In this document: one piece after another, positions 57,469 through 64,000 of the stretch
Position numbering within the stretch: position 1 is the first letter of the stretch
How the letters are laid out: each line of letters opens with the position of its first letter
Assembly (NCBI GenBank): GCA_019636345.1
Contig: JAHBXQ010000001.1
Span: 934,150 to 998,149, forward strand
Direction of reading: 5' to 3'
Source of the DNA: Pirellulales bacterium
Lineage (GTDB): Bacteria; Planctomycetota; Planctomycetia; Pirellulales; Lacipirellulaceae
Length of the DNA stretch: 64,000 nucleotides
Notes under the pieces: model-generated
What the model was told of the DNA's origin: nothing
The model's database searches: none
Seen by the model: only the letters and a program-made list of their open reading frames with translations
Program-made: the position numbers and the translations under genes

Positions 57469-57807
57469 TCAGCAATTGTCGCTCAGCCATGTCGGCTTCG
57501 GGATGCGCGGGTGGCGGGCCGCCAACAGCAGAACGCCGGCGAGCATGACCAGGATCGGCAGTTCGACGTCGAGCCGCAACCGGCCCGTCTGCCGCAGGAT
57601 TGACAGCACGCTGGCCGTGAGAAACAGCGGGCCGACGACCGCCGTCAGTTTGTCCCAACCGTACAAGGCGAACGTCAGCAACCCGACCGCGGCCAGACCC
57701 AGCGTCCACACCCAGTTGACCTCGGCGGCGAACTCGAGCGCGGCCAGCAGCCAACCGGCGCCGAGGGTGATCATGATCACCGGCAAAATGATCGTGCGTT
57801 TGTCCAT
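57469..57807 (-). CDS. Small membrane protein (LiaI/LiaF-like topology)
   Basis: Protein of 112 residues with four predicted membrane helices (about residues 7-27, 36-53, 58-75 and 88-105). It starts MDKRTIILPVIMITLGAGWLLA, similar to DUF5668/LiaI-LiaF-like domains seen in stress-response membrane proteins. No charged cytoplasmic domain is present. ATG at 57807 was chosen; the open frame above it contains poor-composition sequence. It is followed by about 220 bp before the SulP gene. Confidence 0.7.
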   Translation of the reverse strand: MDKRTIILPVIMITLGAGWLLAALEFAAEVNWVWTLGLAAVGLLTFALYGWDKLTAVVGPLFLTASVLSILRQTGRLRLDVELPILVMLAGVLLLAARHPRIPKPTWLSDNC

Positions 57808-58028
57808 GGCTGGCGGCCCGAGGGTCGTGGAGAAGCGGTCAACGTCGCCTGCCATGAGATTCGCCGCGGCGCGGCCGGTCAAGAGCGACCGAGCCGCAAG
57901 ACGACGAATCTCGCCCGCCGCCCATGCCAAACCATGAGCGGACGGCGCTAGCCGCCGGCGCCCCACGAGCAAGTCACCCAACGAGCCGGCCGGCACATGA
58001 AACCGGCCGGCTCATGCGTCTGCGGCGG

Positions 58029-60308
58029 TCACCGGCTCGAGGCGATCGCTCCGGGCGACGGTTCGCTGAGGGCGTTCTCGAAGAACTCGACCTCGCCGGT
58101 CTGCAGGTCGTAGAAGGCGCCGAAGACCGCCACTTTGCCCTTGGCGGCCATCTCGGCGATTGTCTGGCTTTGGTTGAGGACGGCCCGCACGCTGCGGCGG
58201 ACGTTTTCGCGGCTCACTTCGTCGACGACCTGCTTCTTGTCGATCCCGTCCCAGTTGCAGTCGCGGGGAAGCGCTCGCGGGTCGATGGACTCCTGAATGT
58301 TGGCCACCAGCGAGTCGAGGTTATGGCAGGGGGTCGCCTCGCTCGGCTTCTTGCAGGCGAGGTGGAGATCGACCGCGGCAGTCACGGCCCCGCAGGCGCT
58401 GTGGCCCATGACCAGCACCAGCTTGGCCCCGGCGACGGCGCAGGCGTATTCCATGCTGCCGATGACCCGCTCGCTGACGACGTTGCCGGCGATGCGGGCG
58501 ACGAAGACGTCCCCCACGCCCAGGTCGAAGACCAGCTCGACCGGCGCCCGCGAGTCGATGCACGACAGCACGACCGCCAGCGGAAACTGCCCGGCGGCCG
58601 TCGCATCGCGCTGGCGCGCGAGGTCGCGCGTCAACTGGCGCCCGTTGCGGAACCGCTCGTTCCCCTCGCGGAGGATGTGGAGCACGTCTTCGGGGGTGAC
58701 CAGCGTCTGCAGGTCGCGAGTCGAGAAGTCGACGTATTGGATCCGATCCGGCAGATCGTAATGGTCCTTGAATCCCGACAGGCTCAGGTGGACCCCGCGG
58801 GCCGGGGCGGTGAGTTTCTCGTACTCGCGAATCAGGCCCAGCACGTCGGGATCGATGTAATCGGCCATCCGGGCGTCGATCAGCGCGTGGCCGCCGCGGG
58901 GGACCGCGTCGAGCGCCCGGGTCAGAGCGGCGCGGTTAAGGAAGGTCACCTGGCTGGGGAGTTCGATCCGCAGCACCTTGCCCGCAATGTGGTTCTCTTC
59001 GATTCTGCGCAGCGGGTGTCGGAAGTGGCCGAACATGATGAACAGCCCGCTGACCGCCAGCCCGATGAGAACCCCCTTGAGAAGGTCGGTCAGCACGATG
59101 GCGCCGATCGTCACCAAGAACGGCAGCAACTGGTTCCAGCCGCTGCGGTACATGTGACGAAACAGCGCCGGGCTGGCGAGTTTGGAGCCGGTGATGATCA
59201 GGATCGCCGCCAGGCAGGCCAGCGGGATCTGGTTGAGCAGTCCGGGGACCGCCACCACGGCCGCGGCCAGGAGGGCGCCGTGGGTGACGATCGACCACTG
59301 GGTCTTGCCGCCGGCGTTGATGTTGACGCTGCTGCGGACGATTTCCGAGGTAACGGGGATCGCCCCCACCAGCCCGCCGACGATGTTGCCGAAGCCCTGG
59401 GCGATCAGCTCGCGGTTGGGGGGGGTGGTGCGCTGCTCGGGGTCGATGCGATCGGCCGCCTCGATGTTGAGCAGCGCCTCGAGCGACGCGACCGCGGCAA
59501 TCGTGATCGCCGAGACGTAAACGGCCGAATTGCCCAAAGCGCTGAAGTCCGGATGGGTGAACACCGCGAACAGATCGCGGGCCGAGTCGCTCACGGGAAT
59601 GTTGACGAGGTGGCTTTTGGTGACGAGCCACGACTTGTCGAGCGCGCCTGTCGTCACGAACTTCTTGAACAGCCACGTCAACGCCAAGCCGAAGGCGACG
59701 ACCGTCAACTGGGGAGGCACGGGCGACCGCCGCAACGAGGGGAGCCGGTTCCAGGCGTACATCAGCACCAACGACAAGACGCCGATCACCGACGCGGCCG
59801 GGTGGAGCTTGCCGAGCGTCGCCCCCAGTTCGGAGAAGGTCGTCTCGCTGTCGGGCTGGTAGAACGACATCTCCCCTTCCGGGTCGGCATCGTGCCCGAA
59901 CAGGTGGGGAAACTGCTTGAGGATCAGCAGAATGCCGATCGCCGCGAGCAGGCCCTTGATGACGCTCGAGGGAAAGAAGGCCGCGATCTCGCCCGTCTGG
60001 ATCACCCCCAGAACGACCTGGATGATTCCCGCAAGAAATACCGCGAGCAGGAAGGTCTCAAACGAACCCAGTTCGGCAATCTGGGCGGACACGACCGCCG
60101 CCAGCCCGGCGGCGGGGCCGCTGACGCTGGTCTGCGACTTGCTGATCGAGCCGACGACCATCCCCCCGACGACGCCCGCCAGCAGGCCCGCGAACGGCGG
60201 CGCATCGGAAGCGACCGCGATCCCCAGGCACAGCGGCAAGGCAACCAGAAAGACGACCAAGCCGGCGATGAAGTCGGCGCGGAGCTTGCTGCTGGCAGTG
60301 GGGAGCAT
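58029..60308 (-). CDS. SulP transporter fused to STAS and beta-carbonic anhydrase
   Basis: Protein of 759 residues. The SulP membrane domain (about 1-420, roughly 11-12 helices) starts DFIAGLVVFLVALPLCLGIAVASDAPPFAGLLAG and includes SGPAAGLAAVVSAQIA. A STAS-like domain follows (about 430-530, with HALIDARMADYIDPDVLGL). The C-terminal beta-carbonic anhydrase (about 545-750) has CIDSRAPVE (zinc Cys and Asp-Ser-Arg) and GHSACGAV (zinc His and Cys). SulP-carbonic anhydrase fusions move bicarbonate or another anion and interconvert it with CO2 at the membrane. ATG at 60308 was chosen over a GTG 24 codons upstream. Confidence 0.93.
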   Translation of the reverse strand: MLPTASSKLRADFIAGLVVFLVALPLCLGIAVASDAPPFAGLLAGVVGGMVVGSISKSQTSVSGPAAGLAAVVSAQIAELGSFETFLLAVFLAGIIQVVLGVIQTGEIAAFFPSSVIKGLLAAIGILLILKQFPHLFGHDADPEGEMSFYQPDSETTFSELGATLGKLHPAASVIGVLSLVLMYAWNRLPSLRRSPVPPQLTVVAFGLALTWLFKKFVTTGALDKSWLVTKSHLVNIPVSDSARDLFAVFTHPDFSALGNSAVYVSAITIAAVASLEALLNIEAADRIDPEQRTTPPNRELIAQGFGNIVGGLVGAIPVTSEIVRSSVNINAGGKTQWSIVTHGALLAAAVVAVPGLLNQIPLACLAAILIITGSKLASPALFRHMYRSGWNQLLPFLVTIGAIVLTDLLKGVLIGLAVSGLFIMFGHFRHPLRRIEENHIAGKVLRIELPSQVTFLNRAALTRALDAVPRGGHALIDARMADYIDPDVLGLIREYEKLTAPARGVHLSLSGFKDHYDLPDRIQYVDFSTRDLQTLVTPEDVLHILREGNERFRNGRQLTRDLARQRDATAAGQFPLAVVLSCIDSRAPVELVFDLGVGDVFVARIAGNVVSERVIGSMEYACAVAGAKLVLVMGHSACGAVTAAVDLHLACKKPSEATPCHNLDSLVANIQESIDPRALPRDCNWDGIDKKQVVDEVSRENVRRSVRAVLNQSQTIAEMAAKGKVAVFGAFYDLQTGEVEFFENALSEPSPGAIASSR

Positions 60309-60512
60309 ACGGCGGAAGTCCAGGGCCCGGTGATTCGCAAAGATTAAGCAAATGTAATCGAACGTGGGGTGCGCCACCACAGCTAACCCGGCTGTGGACC
60401 GCCGCCGCAGCCGGAGGGTGTGCGCCGTTACGCTCGGTCCGTAGCCCGGGCGCCAAACCCGTGCGTGCCTTGGCGCATCGTACCGCGAACCGGCCGGCGG
60501 GAGCCTGCGCCG

Positions 60513-62462
60513 CTAGCCGGGCGTGTCGAGATAGGGATCCTGCCCCATTTGACGCTGGACTTTCTGCCGCTCTTTTTCGTGGTAGAGCATCACCTTGCGG
60601 TCGCGGAAGTGGCGCCGTTCGACCCGCCGCTGCGCCTTGCGGAACAGCGATTCGTACCCCCGCAGCGGACCTTGCGATCGCAGGCCGAGGGCCTTGAGCT
60701 TCTCGGCCTTCTTGGGCCCGTAACCCATCAGCAGAATCTCGTCGTCCAGCGCCAGGAACTGGCGATACGAACCGGGGTCCCCCTGGCGACCGCAGCGGCC
60801 GATGAGCTGTCGGTCGATCCGCTGGGCCTCGTGCAACTCGGTGCAGATGACGTGGAGCCCCCCCAGGTCATGCACTTCAGGCCCGAGCTTGATATCGGTC
60901 CCGCGGCCAGCCATGTTTGTCGCCACGGTGAGTTTGCCGCGTTGTCCGGCTGCGGAGACGATCTCGGCCTCGCGGGCCACGTGCCGGGCGTTGAGCACGG
61001 TCGGTTCGGCCCCGCCAGCGACGAGCATCGCGGCCAGGTGTTCGCTCTTGTCGATCGATCGCGTGCCGATGAGCACCGGTCGGCCTGAGGCCAATTGCGC
61101 CAAGGCGTCCTCGACGACCGCCTGCCATTTTTGGTCGGACGTGCCGAAGACCAGCGTCGGCAGTTGCTTGCGAATCGGCGGGCGATTCGTGGGGACCGGC
61201 TCGACGTGCACCTTGTAGATTTTCCGCAGCTCGCTGCTGCTGGTCGACGCGGTGCCGGTCATCCCCCCCAGACGCTGAAATCGCAGGAAGAAGTCTTGAA
61301 TCGTGATCCGCGCCGCCTGGTTCGTGGCGAAGGTGATCTCGACGCCCTCTTGGGCCTCGATCGCCTGATGGATGCCTGCTCGCCACTTGCGTCCCTCGGC
61401 CAGTCGGCCGGTGAACTCGTCGACGATCACGATCTCGCCGTCGCGTACGACGAAGTGCCGATCAAGAAACATCTCGCGTTTCACCTTGATCGCGCGGGTG
61501 ACGTACTCGTAGATCGTCGACAACGGGAGCCGATCCATCGCGGAGGGCTTGGCGAGGGCCCGCACTTTCTGCCGGCCCTCGAGCGACAGCTCGACCGTCT
61601 TGTCGTCGTGGTCGTACTCGTAATCGTCGTCCTCGACGAACGCGCCCTGCACTTCGGCCGCCCAGCGGTACGCCTCGGCGGCGATCTGCTCGTCCTCGCC
61701 CGGCAGGGCGCTGATGATCAGCGGCGTACGGGCCTCGTCGATGAGGATGCTGTCCGCCTCGTCGACGAGCATGAAGTGGAGCGCCCGTTGCACCGGTTTG
61801 TCGGCGTTCGCCGCGGCCGCGCCGCCGGCGCCGAGCATCTTGCCGAACAGGTCCTGCTGCCCCCCCTGCAGGGCGCGCAGCAGGAGCCGATCTCGGAGAA
61901 AATCGAATCCCATCTCGTTGGCCGTGCCGTAGGTGACGTCGCAGGCGTAGGCCTCGCGCCGCTGCGGCTGCGGTTGTTGCCCCTGAATGATTCCGACCGT
62001 CATGCCCAGGGCGTCGTACAGCGGCCGCATCCAGTCGGCGTCGCGTTTGGCGAGATAGTCGTTGACGGTCGCCAGGAGGGCGCCCTTCCCCTCGAGCGCC
62101 GCCAAGTACAGCGGCAGCGTGGCTGTGAGCGTCTTCCCTTCGCCGGTTTGCATCTCGACGATCGAGCGATGATGCACCGCGGCGCCGCCGAGCAGTTGCA
62201 CGTCGAAGTGCCGCATCCCCAGCCGGCGTCGCCCCGCCTCGCGCACGAGGGCGAAGGCCTCGACGAGCAGCCGGTCGAGCGACTCGCCGCTGCGGGCCCG
62301 ATAGCGCAGCCCGAGGCTCTCCTTGCGGAGCGCCAGATCGTCGAGCCCCTGCAGCCGCGGTTCCAAGGCGCCGATGAGCGGCAGGTACCCGGCCCAACGT
62401 GCGATGCGATCTCCGCGCGCGGCCTGGAGGCGTCGAGCAATACCGTCAGGAACTCGCGCCAC
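60513..62462 (-). CDS. Short SecA-like preprotein translocase ATPase
   Basis: Protein of 649 residues with SecA's NBD1 (Walker A MQTGEGKTL at about residue 103, DEAD-type VDEAD), preprotein-binding region (about 240-400) and NBD2 (NMAGRGTDIKLGP, IGRCGRQGDPGS), ending shortly after the start of the helical scaffold domain (FRKAQRRVERRHFRDRKVML). The rest of the scaffold, the helical wing and the C-terminal linker with zinc site of full-length SecA (about 900) are absent. The start is a GTG at 62462. No second, full-length SecA is visible here; a housekeeping copy should be elsewhere. It could be a paralog specialised for a subset of secreted proteins. Confidence 0.9.
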   Translation of the reverse strand: MARVPDGIARRLQAARGDRIARWAGYLPLIGALEPRLQGLDDLALRKESLGLRYRARSGESLDRLLVEAFALVREAGRRRLGMRHFDVQLLGGAAVHHRSIVEMQTGEGKTLTATLPLYLAALEGKGALLATVNDYLAKRDADWMRPLYDALGMTVGIIQGQQPQPQRREAYACDVTYGTANEMGFDFLRDRLLLRALQGGQQDLFGKMLGAGGAAAANADKPVQRALHFMLVDEADSILIDEARTPLIISALPGEDEQIAAEAYRWAAEVQGAFVEDDDYEYDHDDKTVELSLEGRQKVRALAKPSAMDRLPLSTIYEYVTRAIKVKREMFLDRHFVVRDGEIVIVDEFTGRLAEGRKWRAGIHQAIEAQEGVEITFATNQAARITIQDFFLRFQRLGGMTGTASTSSSELRKIYKVHVEPVPTNRPPIRKQLPTLVFGTSDQKWQAVVEDALAQLASGRPVLIGTRSIDKSEHLAAMLVAGGAEPTVLNARHVAREAEIVSAAGQRGKLTVATNMAGRGTDIKLGPEVHDLGGLHVICTELHEAQRIDRQLIGRCGRQGDPGSYRQFLALDDEILLMGYGPKKAEKLKALGLRSQGPLRGYESLFRKAQRRVERRHFRDRKVMLYHEKERQKVQRQMGQDPYLDTPG

Positions 62463-62643
62463 GCGGCAAACCTGGCTCGAAGAAGTCTAGGGGACGATGG
62501 AAGAAGGACGCCGTCGGTTCGAGCCCTATTGTATCGCCCCGCCGCCGCCCCGCGAATGCAGCCGGCGCGAAGAGAGCGAGCCATGGGCGACAAGCGGCGC
62601 TGCGCTGCCAGCCGCCCCTCAGGGTTCACGCCTCAAGACGCTC

Positions 62644-63693
62644 TCACTGCCGTTGCCGTTCGACCGCATTGACGCGGAATACGGGCATTTGCGTCCCGTC
62701 GTCGCGCGGGACGGTGAAGACTTGCCCGGCAAGTTTCACGTAGTCGCCGGGGAGCAGCCCCGCGACGACCTCGGGATTCGCCAGCGGCAGCACCCCGCCG
62801 TACGGGTCGCCGCCGGTGATCATGTAGTGAATGAACAGCATTCCCGTGGCGCCATCGAGCACCAACTGCCCGCGGAGCGACGTGTACGCGGCGTCGACGC
62901 TGTATCGCTCGGCAAGGGCGCCGTAGGGATTGCTCTCGACCCCCGCGCGAGTGATCTCCGGGGGTTGAAACCCGCTTCCCTCGGGGGCGGCGCCGGGCGT
63001 CGGCGTCGAGCCGCGCGGACGGAAGCCATCGCTGCCGACGATCGGTCCGGCGGACAAGGTCGCCGTACCGTCGGTGAACCCCGCGGGCCGGAACTGCGGA
63101 TCGTTCCACGCCGGGGCCGCGGGAGGGATCGCTGAAAGGGTCGCTCCGACCGACGACGGTTCCGACCCCTCGCCCAACATCCGCTGAATGGGGAGCCGCG
63201 GCTGCGATCCCGCCGGGACGCTGAGATTCGCCGAGCTCAATTCCGCGCCCGTGGGAGTGACGCCGTAGCCGGGCGAGTACCCGGAAGGAGGCGCGTTGTA
63301 CTGCGGTTGGTAGGCGGGCGCCGTCGCGGGGGGAGCGTATTGCTGCTGGCTCGGCGGGTACGTTCCCCATCCGCCCGGCGGCGTCGCTCCCCCGGCGGCT
63401 GGCGCGCCGTAGGCGGGAGCCCCGTACGTTTGCGCCGGAGGGGCGTAACCGCCCGCGGGCGGAAGGCCCGTCGCGGGGCTGTAGCCCTGCGTCGCGGGGG
63501 GCTGGTATGCGGCGGCGCCGGGCATCGGGTCGCCAGGATAGTACGGCTGCGCGGTCCCGGGCGCAAGGACGCGCGTCGACGGCGGGGGGACCCGATCGGG
63601 AGTGAGAAACGGATTCGAGATCGTCGTGCCTGACTGATTCTTACAGCCGGCAAGCACGAGGATCAGCGCCGCAATGGCTCTACGCCGCGCCAT
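62644..63693 (-). CDS. Proline/tyrosine/glutamine-rich lipoprotein
   Basis: Protein of 349 residues. The N-terminus is a lipoprotein signal (AIAALILVLAGC, lipobox LAGC). A long low-complexity region (about residues 35-145) is rich in Pro, Tyr, Gln and Gly with phrases such as YSPATGLPPAGGYAPPAQTY. A small beta-rich C-terminal domain follows (about 255-345), ending GDYVKLAGQVFTVPRDDGTQ. Two close ATG codons exist; the one at 63693 is preferred because it has AAAGGA at good spacing. Probably an envelope or matrix protein of unknown function. Confidence 0.75.
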   Translation of the reverse strand: MARRRAIAALILVLAGCKNQSGTTISNPFLTPDRVPPPSTRVLAPGTAQPYYPGDPMPGAAAYQPPATQGYSPATGLPPAGGYAPPAQTYGAPAYGAPAAGGATPPGGWGTYPPSQQQYAPPATAPAYQPQYNAPPSGYSPGYGVTPTGAELSSANLSVPAGSQPRLPIQRMLGEGSEPSSVGATLSAIPPAAPAWNDPQFRPAGFTDGTATLSAGPIVGSDGFRPRGSTPTPGAAPEGSGFQPPEITRAGVESNPYGALAERYSVDAAYTSLRGQLVLDGATGMLFIHYMITGGDPYGGVLPLANPEVVAGLLPGDYVKLAGQVFTVPRDDGTQMPVFRVNAVERQRQ

Positions 63694-64000
63694 CGGCAGC
63701 ATCCTTTCTGCCAGAAGACCGCCTCGTCGTGACAAACGTCGCGGGATGATAGCGATCTCCCGTCGCCGTTCCCAGAGCGGATTGGCAAGGCAGCTAGCAG
63801 TTGCGCGTCGTCAGCGTTCGGCGTCCGGCCCAGGCGCGGTTTGGTCGGCGACCCAAAAGACGAGGGCGACGCCGTGCGGCGTCGCCCTCGTGGATGCTAG
63901 CAGCCCGTTGAAAAACCCAAGCTTGACGCCCGTGTTATAACGGTCGTCGTTGCAGCGATCGCCCCTTGGAGGAAGCGGGATTATGGCGTTGGGCAAGCGG
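63694..64000. other. Right-edge region without a supported gene
   Basis: About 307 bp at the window edge, with no reliable gene. It contains the strong hairpin at 63860-63891. A minus-strand frame at 63811-63996 has poor composition and is not called. Confidence 0.4.
63860..63891 (-). terminator. Hairpin terminator for a minus-strand gene beyond the window
   Basis: ACGAGGGCGACGCCG (63860-63874) and CGGCGTCGCCCTCGT (63877-63891) form a perfect 15-bp stem with a 2-nt loop. On the minus strand it is followed by a short T-run (CTTTT), the form of an intrinsic terminator for a gene upstream on that strand, off the right edge. Confidence 0.6.

Noticed and set aside
63811..63996. Minus-strand frame at the right edge
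   Set aside because: Short, poor composition and running through the hairpin terminator; no support.

Overview
The window is high-GC chromosomal DNA that looks like a member of the Planctomycetota, most likely a Pirellulales-type organism. The support is a DUF1559 prepilin-like protein, a PEP-CTERM secreted protein, a degenerate sulfatase-like protein, a GHL10-like giant protein, short SecA-like and SulP-carbonic anhydrase paralogs, and mostly short or absent Shine-Dalgarno sequences. This placement is inference from protein families, not from a marker gene. No rRNA, tRNA or CRISPR array was seen.

Layout. 1-7989 (minus strand): an F1Fo ATP synthase operon in the order atpZ-like, atpI-like, B, E, F, H, A, G, D; atpD runs off the left edge. 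8726-10827 (plus): a DUF4912/Rho-N protein and LarE. 10865-16372 (minus): a small membrane-anchored protein, a DUF1559 prepilin-like protein, a sodium:solute symporter and a GAF/sigma54 activator. 16865-19190 (plus): fabI and a gluzincin-type peptidase. 19309-20879 (minus): a CdsA-like protein and a PlsC-like acyltransferase. 21100-30677: an envelope or exopolysaccharide cluster, with glycosyltransferase, flippase, deacetylase and acetyltransferase-like genes on the minus strand and chain-length/Wzz-like, O-antigen-ligase-like and WecG/TagA-like genes on the plus strand, all diverging from about 26.3 kb. 30933-36328 (plus): a pseudo-sulfatase and a 1295-residue GHL10-like protein. 36306-43482 (mostly minus): a Dus enzyme, an ABC exporter with a companion membrane-anchored protein, a zinc-ribbon microprotein and aroA.

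43853-57000 is the accessory part. A YdeP/FdhF-type molybdopterin oxidoreductase is followed by an orphan polytopic protein and a PEP-CTERM protein. This stretch ends in a decayed copy of the oxidoreductase's own 3' end. Next comes lower-GC DNA: a three-domain fusion (papain-like, GNAT, DUF900 hydrolase), then two orphan toxin/immunity cassettes lying head to head, and an HNH endonuclease. Three near-identical 122-bp elements with 16-bp terminal inverted repeats sit at the boundaries of the toxin cassettes. A solo element end lies beside the oxidoreductase fragment.

57469-63693 (minus) returns to housekeeping-like genes: a small membrane protein, a SulP-STAS-carbonic anhydrase fusion, a short SecA-like ATPase and a proline/tyrosine/glutamine-rich lipoprotein.

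The most interesting region is 49.8-56.8 kb. There, C-terminal nuclease modules of polymorphic toxins, each with a linked candidate immunity gene, have been cut off from their delivery proteins exactly at a small inverted-repeat element.
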